From assembly GCA_932521025.1 (NCBI GenBank), contig OW051473.1, positions 4,030,001 to 4,094,000 of the forward strand: a DNA stretch of 64,000 nt. The letters are read 5' to 3'. Below are positions 13,228 through 23,811 of this stretch, piece after piece. Positions within the stretch are counted from its first letter, which is position 1. Every line of letters begins with the position of its first letter. The DNA is from Oscheius onirici (taxonomy: Eukaryota > Nematoda > Chromadorea > Rhabditida > Rhabditidae). Below the pieces are notes generated by a model, which did no database searches, was not told where the DNA came from, and worked only from the letters and a program-made list of their open reading frames with translations. The translations under genes were made by a program, and so were the position numbers.

Positions 13228-13738
13228 CTGAAAGTGGAAGAATATTTAACGTGAAGAAGGGAAAAAAGGCAAAACGAATTTCGCGAAGAAGGTCAGCGAC
13301 AAACAGGAAGCATTAAACAGCGAAACCTGTTTCCAAAAGAAATACACGTGTATTTCCATGAAAATACGATGAGGGCAAGACTTGACGAAATGTATGATTC
13401 AGCGAAACATCAGCTTGCTTTCGAAATATCGGCGCGGTGCATAGAGGCAATAATAAACAACCATGGCTGTGTTGTTTTGCGCCCGAGTGAAAATCAATTG
13501 AGCGGTATCGCCATCATGACGCGGGAAAACCAACGGTCAGAGTGAAGGAATTGGTCAAATCGGGTTAATACCGCCCAATTATTATACGATAAAAGGAAAT
13601 AAATACTTTAATATATTACACTTAAGCAGTACCCGATAAAGTCACAGTAGACTATTAGAAGGATCACAAATAGTAAGAAAACCATAGTTAAAGATAGTAG
13701 AGGTCTATTAAAGTATCTAAGTGAGAAGTGAGTAGCTA
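13228..13738. other. Gap between kelch and TBC1D23 genes
   Basis: 511 bases containing the TBC1D23 3' region and the kelch gene's upstream sequence. A short plus-strand frame near 13348-13545 has no conserved features and is not called. Nothing else seen. Confidence 0.4.
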
Positions 13739-16196
13739 TTAATCATCCGGAGCATCAGTAGACTCGGACAGCGGTCGGAGCGTAAAGATTGCAGTTTTCA
13801 CAGCTTTGGCGCATTCTCCGGCTTTGATGACAAGGAATCTAAATAAATTGGTATTTGTAGTTAAACATTTTAAAATACTTGTGGACACCGGTGATTTTTG
13901 TCTCGCCTCCAATTTCGTATCCAAACTTGAAAGTGAGAAGCTCGGGAATTTTCTTCTTGCTTGTTACACGCATGATGCTGGACAAAGCATGTCTGGCTTC
14001 CGTGGTCACATATCCGGGCTGTAATGACAAAAGTTATCTGGCCACTTGTGTTGCTACCTTGTTGGGAACCTCTCGAAGAACATGGAGATGTGTTCTAGTC
14101 AGAGCAATGAAACTTTTGTACATGTTGCGATCTTGAGCGACTTCCTGACAAGAAAACTTGTCAATATATTCAGCTTGTTCGGATAGTTTTAGCTAAATCA
14201 GAATCTAAAAACGCTAGTTACATGTTTACCTCTTCTTTCACGGTTGGTTTCGTAAAAATGGCGGCACTGTCATCGTCACTTGATCCATCGTCTATTGAAA
14301 AGACAGACGGTTCGTTGCGATACCTTAAGATCATATAATGTTTTTTGTTATAGTCAACTCACCGCTTTCCATGACGGTCAGCAGGTACAACATGTTTGAT
14401 TTCTGCTTCAACTGAAGGAGAATTCACCAGAGTGCTCATTTTTTCTTTCACGGAAACGGATTTTGAAATGACTGCATCTTTCATTTTGCCAACGATGTTC
14501 TGAAAAGAACAGCTAGTTTAGAACGTAAAATTGTTTTACCCAGGAAGATGACTTTGCAGGGTTGCACTCAAGACATTTGTTTTCAACATGTCCATCCAGA
14601 AGCTTCAATCTTTTTGCATCAACAAGAAAACGGTGAAGTGCACTGAATCCGCCCTGTACCATTGAAACATGTGCAGTTTTGTGCCGCAAAAGACGGGCAA
14701 GAGTCATGTTGAGGTACATGTCCTGAAACGGATTTTGAAAACTAAACAAAACGCTTTACCTGGGCGTCATCACCGTATCCAAGAAGACACAGATGCTCAT
14801 CGAACTTCTGTGCGCTTTTGAAGGCTTCTAGAGAGTTGAGTGCAATGTCGAATTGGCTTGGATTGTCGACAGAGAGTTTGCAGTCTAGATTGAATGATCC
14901 GTAGATGTGTCCGTTGTTGAATGCTTCTTGAGAACGAGTGTCTATTATGAAGTAGGAGATCATGGAAGATTTCATCGGAGAGCTGCGGTCCTTTCTGGTG
15001 ATTTCATGAATCGTTATAGGCAAGCACATGAGCTTCGTGATGGTAAACTCTCCAACTTCATCGTCATAGTTGGCTCCGAATATTTTGTAATGGAAATCCT
15101 CGCGGATACTCTGAGGAGTCTTGTCAGAATAGTATGAGGCGAGTTGAATGAAATCCGAAGCATCTTCGGCCGTGATGTTTGATGGCAGTGATTTCAATAA
15201 CGCCTCCACATTCTTTCTACAAAGCAAATCAATAAAACTAATGGAATTCAGACCTGTCAGAATAGCCAATTTTAAGAATTTCATCACGGGCATTGATTAG
15301 AAGGACGACAGCCATGTGGAAGATCAGGAATGGATCGCCCTTTTCAATGTAAAGATCCCAGATAGTGTGACATGTATCGTCATCAGTGAAGGAGGCGAAA
15401 ACATCGGAGAATAGTTCTTGAGTGTAGTTGACAGCAGAGCATCTCAATGACTCCAAGTGAGCACTAGAAGAAGCATTGAGAAAAGAATCTATTAGAAGTT
15501 TACCTGACTTCCGGATCGTGATACTGAAGAATGAGGTGAAAAAGAAAGTAGATTTCAGCCTGAGGTCCAGTTTCCTTTGGGATGTACTTTGTAGTAAAGG
15601 CAAAGAACACGTTAAAGAACTGATCAGCGGGAATTTCGTACTTTACAAACTTCTCCAGCACCTGAAAGACATTTTCATCTAATAAAAAATGGAAAAGACT
15701 AACTGCTAGCCAGCCACTGTCCTTCTTGAAACAGATGTTTCTCTTTTTGCAGTAAAGAGTCATGAACGACTCAAGTTCAGGAACAGATTTACGGTTGTCG
15801 ATTGACTTTGCTAATTTTCGACAGTCTGAAAAATATATTTCTTAAGAATCCCTTCAAAAGTACCGTTGCGTAGAATGTTTTGATTTGGAAGATTGTAGAG
15901 CTGATCCCAGTCTTCCAGGGGATTTGGTCTGTTGGCAACGCCGAGAAGCCGCTGAAAAAAAAGCCATATGGGCTACAAGAAAAAAACTCACGGCCCAACG
16001 AGCTCTTTTCTGATCGATTTCTCCTTCCGCTGATCCAATACTTGGACTGGAAATGGGTTCATCTTTACTGTCGTTGGCAAGAGAGGTTATTGATACATCG
16101 CCATCTTTCACCCTGAAAAGAAAACGAGTATATTTTTTTTAAATATTACCAATCATCTTCGACAGTGCTCGATCCTTCACTACCAGGATCTGCCAT
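13739..16196 (-). CDS. TBC1D23-like protein (inactive-type TBC domain plus rhodanese domain)
   Basis: The start MADPGSEGSSTVEDDW at 16196. The N-terminal half carries a TBC (Rab-GAP-like) fold: AEIYFLFHLILQYHDPEV, then TIWDLYIEKGDPFLIFHMAV, a classic TBC block, without an evident catalytic IxxDxxR arginine finger. The middle is a rhodanese-like domain (ISYFIIDTRSQEAFNNGHIY, then GSFNLDCKL). The C-terminal domain (KFGYEIGGETKITG, ending SESTDAPDD) matches the position of the FAM21-binding PH-like domain. This order defines TBC1D23, which bridges golgin-captured endosomal vesicles with the WASH complex at the trans-Golgi. It lies 511 bases upstream of the kelch gene and on the same strand as COG7, another Golgi tether. 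Confidence 0.85.
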
Positions 16197-17054
16197 TACC
16201 TGAAACCTGAAATTAAACCACACGAAGATTACACAAAAGGTTTGATTGATTTGGAAAGAATGGTCTCTTCCTGAACTAGATATTTAAATGTTAACAGATA
16301 TAAACACGGTTTGTTCTGGAAAAAGGGAAAAAGAACACATTGGAAAGAGACTACAGCTGACCCAACTCAGCTGTACCGTACGCCGCCGTTAGAGCGAAAA
16401 TGTGGGAATGCAGCGCATTTCCCGATAAGGAAACACATTGCCACGCAGGGAAACAACGAGAGAAGACGGTGCCATGCAGTTCGGGACAACAGTGGCAATT
16501 GATACGAGGGCGGAGTAGCAAGTGGACAGTGGAATTTTATCGTGTTTACTCCGGAATTCATTAATATTTTGATCGGAAGACTGTGAGTACTCTGAGACCG
16601 TACCAGCTGAAAATAGACCGAAAACTCGATGTAAACGATAAGAAAAAGACATATTTATTCAGTATTCGTGGCAGTTTCACATTGTACAATAATTTGTTCT
16701 CAAATTCGGCCCTTTTGCAAGTAAGGCCCACCAAAAGAAGGACGACATCAGTTTTTCTGCCGCTGGCAATCACCCGCAGTGCTGCCAGCACCGACAGCCG
16801 TCTGGTCTTAAAGGGCAAAATGAATGAGCGTTGCGACCTTTCGGGAAAACACAAGGACAGTCGTCAGCCGTTCCATTTTTGCCGAACTCCTGGCGAAAGA
16901 TGTCTAAGACCGATCTGGTTTTTCAATAAATTCTGTAAAGATAATTTTAGGTAAATTGTAGCCACCGTCTTCGGATTACATACACTCACTCTTTGTTGCT
17001 CGTCGTGTTGACTCAGTGATAGGCGATTTTAGGAAGCTTTGCGTACCGTGACTC
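16197..17054. other. Intergenic region upstream of TBC1D23 and downstream of the microRNA cluster
   Basis: No frame shows splice-consistent or family-like coding content, and no repeats or hairpins stand out. It would include the TBC1D23 promoter (minus strand) and the 3' side of the microRNA primary transcript. Confidence 0.4.
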
Positions 17055-17114
17055 AGCCCTAAACATGATGATCTCAGAGCTTTCAAAAGTCTGGATATCA
17101 CCAAGTTAAGGGGT
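17055..17114 (-). ncRNA. Predicted microRNA precursor 1, bantam/mir-58 family
   Basis: On the minus strand the 3' arm (17076 down to 17055) would give a 22-base mature RNA starting UGAGAUCAUCAUG. Its seed GAGAUCA is that of Drosophila bantam and C. elegans mir-80/81/82 of the mir-58 family. The opposing arm (about 17114-17092) pairs with it: CCCTAAAC against a TTAAGGGG side, and GTGATATCC against the seed region, leaving a loop of about 10-15 bases. A mature RNA on the 3' arm agrees with known family members. This is the downstream-most of three copies. No reads are available, so end positions are estimated. Confidence 0.8.
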
Positions 17115-17154
17115 GAGCGCGGGGACGCTTTGGGAGAAGGAATGGCCGTGGCCC

Positions 17155-17213
17155 TGCCCTAAACGAGATGATCTCAGATCCCTCTACAGTCGGATATCAT
17201 CCAGTATAGGGAA
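17155..17213 (-). ncRNA. Predicted microRNA precursor 2, bantam/mir-58 family
   Basis: The minus-strand 3' arm at 17176 to 17155 begins UGAGAUCAUCUCG and ends GUUUAGGGCA, nearly identical to copy 1 (differences only at mid positions and the last base). The 5' arm at about 17213-17190 contains ATACTGGATGATATCCG and pairs along the whole stem. The mature arm lies exactly 100 bases from that of copy 1, as expected from tandem duplication within one primary transcript. Confidence 0.82.
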
Positions 17214-17249
17214 GGGTATCGGCCGAGTATGAGGGCAATTTCCAGGCCC

Positions 17250-17311
17250 AACCCTCATTGGGGTGATCTCAGAGCTGTACTGTGTCTGGATATCACCAGA
17301 ATGAGGAGTGG
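17250..17311 (-). ncRNA. Predicted microRNA precursor 3, bantam/mir-58 family
   Basis: The minus-strand 3' arm at 17271 to 17250 begins UGAGAUCACCCC and ends AUGAGGGUU: the same seed with a divergent 3' half. The stem has the strongest pairing of the three: CCTCATT/AATGAGG at the base, GGTGAT/ATCACC and CAGA/TCTG towards the loop. Compensatory changes relative to copies 1 and 2 (CATTGGGGTGAT opposite ATCACCAGAATG) keep the hairpin while the sequence changes, which supports selection on RNA structure. It is 5'-most in the transcript. Confidence 0.82.
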
Positions 17312-19582
17312 GCATAGGAAAAAGAGGTCAAACCGGAAGTTTAATCGAAAGTATATTGGGAAGAGGCCCGCGGAACGATGGCTACAGCGGTTTTAAAACG
17401 CAGCCGATGAGCGACCAGTTATTGATTTGTGCAGGAATCGAACTCGGGACAACGGGGCCCAATCGCTGTAAAGATTAAATGGAGCTAGTGAAAAACGCGT
17501 GTGCGACTGGATCTTCGTTTCTGACAAGCCGAATGTCCTTTTTCCGTAAAATTTAACGCCGGGAGCGGGTGCTAGTGGCAGACAGAAAAAAGTGCAAAAT
17601 GTCTCAGTTTCATGGGAGTCAAAGGGAAATAGGTATGGAACGCGCGAGAGAATGTATATAAAAGGGACCTGCAGGTGAGTTGCCGGCGAGTGGCGCAGAG
17701 GGAAGCACGTACTGTTTGTATAGGTGTTGGAGCGAAGGCAGGCGAACAGCGATTTGTCTAGGTGTGCACGGACGGTGGAGGGCTGCCGAGCAGTGGCTGG
17801 GTGTGATAAGTGGAGGGCCGATTGCCGGGGGTCAGGGTCGCTGCTGTGGCTGACGAGGCGCGCCGGCCGCCTTTTTGTAGGCTGATGGGCGGGGCGAATC
17901 TGGTGGAAGGCACAGTGTAAGAGAGGGATGGGTGCATCAGATAAAATGATAGAAGCACTAGTAGACCTTGTTCATCTGAATCTCGTTGAGAGTTTCGTCC
18001 AGACGAGCTGCTCTTATGTGCGGGTAAAAGTTGTCTCGCCGACTTGAGCAGACGTCGTTCGCCGCCGAGCGGAGCGACTGGCGCGCGGCAGTTTACACTC
18101 ATTATGGGCCTCACCAATCACTTACGACGGACCGAAGTTTTGGATTGTTTCGAGACTACTCGGCGAGGACCGAGTGTCAACGAAACTTTCACAATCGGTC
18201 ACAAACTCAAACATTGTGCTATTCTACCCGTTTTATGCAAATGGACCAATTGAACCTTGGGTTTGCAAACTGCTACAGTTGAGAGGATCCTTGAAACCAC
18301 CTAATTAGTTCTAAGTAGGACTCATTTGTCTCGACTGTCCCGCGCAACCGTTCTGTCTTTTGACACCATTCTCAAAAACTGAAGTGATGGTAAGCCCCAT
18401 CATCGAGTGGTTCCGTTACTGGTGTCATGCAAATGCCGCACCACTTGGCTCTGCATGTCATTGGTAGCGACAAGCAATGTGAACAGTCAAAACACACCAA
18501 ATCGTACTTGGAATGGGGGCGCGCTTGGCCGAAACGAAATGCGACCCCTATTCTCAATCTTGACCTTCGCTGAAACAGACCTTTTTTGTAACGGAATATT
18601 CAAATCAAGGTCGTACGAGGCTTTGACCTAAGAATAAACTGCCGTTAGAAAAAGTGATCGTAAAAGGATCACCTTGATGCGCTCATCAGTCCGAGGCCAT
18701 TGGCGCTTCATATCTTTATCTAATATTTTGTGGAGTATAGTTGACCTCGTTCTCCATAGTTCTTGGGACTGCGCTATCGCTGAACGTCTTAACTGTTCTG
18801 ATAAGGATCGCGTAAACGTTCTTCAATAAATTGGGTGATTTGTAACCATGAAATTTTTCCTCCCTTTACGACCTGGAATCGCCTAGCTGTCGTGTGAGTT
18901 TTGCTCTAGCAACTTTTCCAATGGATTTGCAGATAAAGAAGGTTATCCTTGCGATTGTTTTACAATTTGAATCTGAAAAAAACATAAGTGCAACGTATTT
19001 CAAAATCGTATAGTAACCAAGTTGTGACGGCCCTAGCTGATTCAGCAGTGTGACTGCTCATTTCGGTTTCGCCTTTTTGATCGAGGGAGCTTTTAAAAAA
19101 ATATTGTTCAATTCTTTTCGAAAACAGTCAAAGTGTTGAAAACAGTAAAAAAGCAAATTCTTGTTGCTCGCCACTTCCCTTCATCAATTCATCAGAATAA
19201 GATTAGTGATTTTTCTCTTTCTGTAATGTAGAACAAAGAAAGCCGTTGAGCTCCCCAGGGCAATAGATCTTCTTTTACAATGTCGTGTCCTAATGGGTTG
19301 TCATGATATCTGAGCATCGTATCGACGATCGATTGCTCGTATCGGAGCTGCGTCACCTTCACATTTTCATGACCTTCTGCTTATCTTCACCCTCATCGTC
19401 TCAATTCTCATGGCGATGCGCTGTGTGGATGTCAATGCGCAATCTCCGGTCGAGGACGAGCAGCTCAGAGCCAAGAGGACACTCAGAAGTTCACTAGATC
19501 GATCAAAATCTTTGAAAAAAAAATTCTTTTGAAGAGACAAGAAGTTTGAAAAGACGTTTATCATTTGAAACAAAAGTATATT
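17312..19582. other. Intergenic region upstream of the microRNA cluster
   Basis: About 2.3 kb without a convincing protein gene. It contains a plus-strand TATA-like site at 17655-17664 and a G-rich stretch at 17690-17900. One frame at 19306-19532 encodes a hydrophobic stretch followed by a dibasic KR but has no upstream Met. The primary microRNA promoter (minus strand) should lie here. Confidence 0.4.
17655..17664 (+). promoter_or_regulatory. Possible TATA box, no assigned gene
   Basis: TATATAAAAG in a moderately GC-rich context, followed at 17668-17675 by a good splice donor (CAG|GTGAGT). No coding region was found downstream, so this could drive a non-coding transcript or be chance. Confidence 0.25.
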
Positions 19583-20609
19583 TTACTGACAAGTCTGATT
19601 GTTGACGCAGCATACGCAGTCTCGGCCGTTGGAAGAGATGAAACCAGAAGCCCAGGTCTGAAACAAATATGCACAGTCAAAAAAATCACTCCCTACCTTC
19701 TCGATTCCGTTTGCAAGAGCAATAGCGTGACAGCAATTGGAGCATCTCTGAGTAGGATCGGCTTTAGTGTCGGTACAGGCAGCACTGGCAAACTGACTGT
19801 CCAGATCCATTAGAAGTGTTGATTGGCGGGAACATCCTTAAAATACAGTTTTTGCAAACACAAATGCTCACCGAATCCACAAGAAAGGGCATTTTGCCGA
19901 AAGTTCAGAACGCTGGAAGATCCTTGGTTTTCATTCTGATTTCCTTGCTGAAGCATATTTCAGTTAATATATAAAGCTCGAATTACTCTGGGATTCTGTC
20001 TAACATTCTGTCTAACAGAGATCAAATCAGCATTGTTTTGAGTGTTGCCCATCTGGTTGACAACAGGAAGGGGCTGCACTCCGAGCTGTCCAGTGACGAC
20101 AAGAGGAGACTGTGTGGGTTGAATGGCAATAATCGGACCAGCGCCAATTTGAGCCTGTCCATTGAAGTTCTAAACGACAGTATGTTAAGGGAGCTATCCT
20201 TACAAGGCCTTGACCATTCTGTTGAGGAGTCATTGGTTGAACAGGCCTGAGAGGGCCACCAGAAAGTTGTCCTTGCCCTTGAACATTCTGAGCCATGTTT
20301 TGCCATGATTATTTCCGAAACTCACAAGTCCAGGTCCCATTGGCTGCCCTCCCATAGTTTGTGGCCCGTTCATTTCTCCGGAAAGCTGTCCTTGTCCCTG
20401 CATGTTCTGAAAGTATATATTTTTTATAATTGAGAAGATACTTACAATTCCATTCACAAGAGGACGTGGATCTACAAGGACACGTGGAGGACCGTTCATG
20501 AGAGGCAGCTAAACTTTGTAAATAAATCGCCATTGATAAATCTTACGTTTTGGGCAAAGCCCACAGCACAAACGGAAGCCAAGACAAGCAGCATGTTCAT
20601 AACATTCAT
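19583..20609 (-). CDS. Secreted Gln/Gly/Pro-rich protein with exon-encoded repeats and a 10-cysteine C-terminal domain
   Basis: Family not recognised. The first exon encodes a signal peptide (MNVMNMLLVLASVCAVGFAQ). Three following exons are copies of one unit, each starting N-x-x-G-Q-x-Q (NMQGQGQLSG, NVQGQGQLSG, NFNGQAQIGA), in phase 0. The C-terminal domain has ten cysteines: LSC, GCS, AAC, RC, NCC, DC, VCC and TC, ending NNQTCQ-stop at 19583. This suggests a disulfide-linked extracellular or matrix protein (inference). A TATA box at 20621-20629 lies so close that translation probably starts at the third Met (20594), giving MLLVLASVCAVG. First of three neighbouring genes with similar layout. 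Confidence 0.7.
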
Positions 20610-20620
20610 TCTGTCTTCCA

Positions 20621-20629
20621 CCTTTTATA
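20621..20629 (-). promoter_or_regulatory. TATA box of the 10-cysteine secreted protein gene
   Basis: TATAAAAGG on the minus strand, 11 bases upstream of the first ATG (20609) and 26 bases upstream of the third ATG (20594). Confidence 0.6.
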
Positions 20630-21670
20630 AAGAAACATTAGTCTGCCAGGCGTCAAATTTTGGTGACAATGTCACAATTGCAGACATAACACACACCAGA
20701 TGCTGGAAAACATAGAATGCGATGAATAGAGTTTTGGAAACAGTATACCACAGTAGTCCCAACTGACTCTCTAAATCACACAAAATTAGAAGTATGCCAG
20801 TTGGGCTATGATTCTTAGCTTGCACAGCAGATCAGTTCATTACCACAATCTACTGAAAATAACACAGCCCATTCAAGAAATGACCGAATTTATTCGTGAC
20901 TCCGTTTCTGCTTAACTTAGAACTTTGATTCAAGCACCATCTTTTCAAGCACCATCTGTTTGATTTTTTCTATCCGTTATTTTTTGAAATTTCTGTCTTC
21001 TAACGATGTTCCATCGTTTGTACAATCACAACTTCTCAGAATATTAGTTCACAGCAAAAAAGGAAGCTGTCTGAAAGATTTCAAAGTAGTTCTCGAGGAG
21101 AGGTCGGCCGGTTTATACAACAAAATAAAGTCTGCTGATGAGCAGTTAACAGAAATGGTTTGATTTCCAACTGGCTTAAAGATCGCAGAGCTTTAGCTAT
21201 ATGAGGAGGATATGAACTTTAACACAATTCGAAAACCTCTGAAAAGACGACTTCGTCGCCTGGCGGCGTCGTAGCGAAAAACTTTTCTACCTGCACTTCT
21301 GTTTCTAAAGCTTTCTAGTTGCCTCTAACGCAGTGGAAGCCAAAGTTAGAGAAAACTTCAAGTTCGTAAGTAAGTTGTTATCCAATTCTGACAACGTTTG
21401 ACTTGCTACGACAATTCTCGCGGCAATGGACAAACAGACAACACACAGAGTCAACCGCAGACACCATTGCTTTTTAATAGTTTAGATTGTTAAATTTCCA
21501 GCGGAACACTGGATTAAAATCCCGGTTGAAATCATAGCCACAAGTCATCGTTAATACTAGTTTATTTGACTTTTAAATATTCTTAGTCGTTGCATTAGAC
21601 AGTTGGCATAGTGTCATGTTTTCCTTGTTGTTGTCCGGGAACGTGCCTAAAATTATCATTTTCAATTTTT
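20630..21670. other. Intergenic region with one orphan open frame
   Basis: About 1 kb between two secreted-protein genes. A plus-strand open stretch (20960-21163) has coding-like composition (LEERSAGLYNKIKSADEQL) but no internal start Met and no partner exons were found. It could be a relic exon. Otherwise nothing seen. Confidence 0.35.
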
Positions 21671-22762
21671 TTAGGTTTCATACTGATTGAACAGGTCAGA
21701 CAAGGCAAAGGTGGACATTGCTTTAGCTTTTCCCTCTTTGCTCTCAGGAGCAGGGGTTGGTTTCACCGGGACGAGTCCCTAAAAGTTGTATATGAAAACG
21801 TTTGTTGACAACAAAAGTCTCAAAAGCAAGTTACCTGTTGCTGAGGAAGGTTCAGCTCGCCTGGAGAAAAGTTTGGCTCACGTGGGATTGTCTGTGGAAC
21901 AGCAGACAGTCCTTGCTGTGGTTGTTCTTGTTGCTCACGTTGAGGGAATCCTGAAGCAGTTTGCTGATCAGTAGCGCCGAACTGTCCTTGTTGTTGCTGA
22001 ACATGTTGTTGCTCATGACGAGGCTGTGTTGGGGAGACATGTTGGTTGAAGATACCGAACTGTCCTTGCTGCTGTTGTCCGAATTGATGCTGAGGCTGTC
22101 CGGGAGCGATCTGCTGTTGCGGTAAGCCGAAATGTCCTTGCTGTTGTTGTCCGATCTGCTGTCCGACATGTCCAGAACTGATCTGTTGCTGATGCTGATT
22201 ACCGAACTGTCCATGCTGCGGTTGGCCGACTTGTTGCTCATTTTGAGGAAATCCTCGAGGAAATTGATGTTGTTGAACAACAAACGGTCCCTGCTGTGAT
22301 TGTCCAAATGGCTGTTGAGTTCCAAGAACAACCTGCTGGTTAGGAACACCAAACTGTCCTTGTTGTGGCAGGCCAAAGGAACCAATTTGAGAGCATGGCA
22401 ATTGTCCTTGGAAGATAGGTTGAGCAGGTTGATTCCAAGGCTGATGAGGAAAGCATGGAAGCTGACCAACTCCTTGCTGTTGGGGCTGGACTACAATTGG
22501 AGGTTGTTGTTGGAATCCAAAAGATGGTTGAGGTTGAAGTGGCGGGCGGAAGATATTCTGATTATTGAAGTGTGAACCAGAATGATGCGAATGTTCTCCT
22601 CTTCTTCCCTTGTTTTCATTACTATGGCTGTCGTCGCGACTGTTTCCACGACTGTTCTAAACTTAAACTCAAAACAAATTAATCAAAAAGTACATCTCTT
22701 GCAGCTACAGCACCGACGAGGAACACAAACAAAAGTAGCTTCATGATTACTTCTGCAGTCAT
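21671..22762 (-). CDS. Secreted glutamine-rich, prion-like repeat protein
   Basis: Family not recognised. Signal peptide exon MTAEVIMKLLLFVFLVGAVA, then a short His/Ser/Asn-rich part (GEHSHHSGSHFNNQN), then about 200 residues of an imperfect QQGQFG / QQxQFGxxxQQ repeat (for example GLPQQGQFGVPNQQVVLG, HQFGQQQQGQFGIFNQ). It ends with a non-repetitive tail containing VPVKPTPAPESKEGKAK and LSDLFNQYET-stop. No cysteine-rich domain. Composition resembles Q-rich cuticle or eggshell-type proteins and C. elegans pqn products, but homology is not shown. Its tail motif VKPTPxP recurs in the next upstream gene. The TATA box position favours the second Met (22744, MKLLLFVFLVG) as start. Confidence 0.7.
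21820..22401 (-). repeat. Degenerate coding repeat, QQGQFG-type
   Basis: On the plus strand the motif ccgaactgtccttgctg and close variants recur roughly every 50-70 bases. In protein these are QQ(Q)QGQFG units separated by Pro/Gln/His segments. Confidence 0.65.
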
Positions 22763-22769
22763 TGTGAGT

Positions 22770-22778
22770 CCTTTTATA
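22770..22778 (-). promoter_or_regulatory. TATA box of the Gln-rich secreted protein gene
   Basis: TATAAAAGG on the minus strand, identical to the copy at 20621-20629. It is only 7 bases upstream of the first ATG (22762) and 25 upstream of the second (22744). Confidence 0.6.
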
Positions 22779-23048
22779 ATATTGTTCAAGGCGAGCGACA
22801 TGTTACGTCTAGCCTTTCACGCTTCTGGTCACAATAATTAGACAAGCCCAACAATCGTTGGGAAGAAAACGGAGAAACAACTACTTCTCTTAAATATCAA
22901 AAGAGATGTGCGGAATATTTCTACTGCATACGTAGTATGAAGAGGGCTCTACTATACTAAGAAGCTCTATTGGCAAGATTCTCGAGAATATTTTATAGCA
23001 ACAAGTTATATAATGATTTATTGAACTTGTCTGCAGTCTATATTCTTG

Positions 23049-23785
23049 TTAGTGAAATCTAGTTGGTCTAATCGGAACCGTCTGCGGAATTTGCGACATG
23101 CCGAGGCCCTAAACTTGTGTTTATTTCAAACAAAAAGCAAGCATACCTGCTGGTTTGAAGTCGCTGACTGGGACTCTGGCTGTCCATTGAGAGATAGAGG
23201 TGACGGCGTCGGCTTCACAGGTGTGGGAACATTGTTCTAAAACGTGATATTCTCAACATTTAACACATACATTTAGCACAGCAGTACGAAGGAACATGTC
23301 GTCAAATTCATCCTGCAAATTGTCAAAATCATCCTGCAAAGATTCTTTCTATGCTGATTTTGGTAAAAACCAACCTGATCTCCATCGAACTCGGTGGTCT
23401 GCCCGAAGTTTTCTTGTGGGAAGGGCTCGAACGTAGTTGGCTGCGAGGGTAGTAGATCAGGAAGCCCAAACTGATTCTGCTGAGGAAGCTGTGGGATAGG
23501 AGAACCAATAATGTTTTGACCCTGGAACTGTTGAGCCGAATTTCCAAAATGGTCGAGCTGCTGATCAGGCGATAAATCCGTAGTGAAGCTCCCAGTGTCG
23601 GGTCCGTTTACAACAGGAATATCACCAGACCAGCTAGCGTCTGCCAACGTCTCAAACTCCTGGCTGTCACTCTCCGGACCCAAACGCTGCCAATTTTAAT
23701 AAACCAGATAAACGTTCGGGCTTACGTCTGTAGAAAGACTGCTGCAGCTGACGCTGGCGAGTCCAAGCAAAATGAGCAGAAGCAT
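23049..23785 (-). CDS. Secreted Asp/Gln/Pro-rich protein, VKPTPSP tail
   Basis: Family not recognised. Signal peptide exon MLLLILLGLASVSCSSLSTD, then an acidic exon (LGPESDSQEFETLADASW) and a Q/P/F-rich part (QLPQQNQFGLPDLLPSQP). Three further short exons encode DDFDNLQDEFDDMFLRTAVL, then NVPTPVKPTPSPLSLNGQ, and finally GLGMSQIPQTVPIRPTRFH-stop. The VP(T)PVKPTPxP motif matches the tail of the Gln-rich neighbour, and the signal-peptide exon ends in phase 0 as in both neighbours. A TATA box lies 27 bases upstream of the ATG. Likely a diverged paralogue from local duplication (inference). Confidence 0.7.
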
Positions 23786-23811
23786 TTTGATAAATGTTCT
23801 GCTGACCTGCT

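Noticed and set aside
17431-17450. tRNA-like B-box (GTTCGATTCC on the minus strand)
   Set aside because: The T-stem does not pair, no A-box or acceptor stem lies at the right distance, and no anticodon arm could be drawn.
20960-21163. Plus-strand open frame with coding-like composition between secreted-protein genes
   Set aside because: No start Met at its beginning and no linked exons; at most a relic exon, so not called as a gene.
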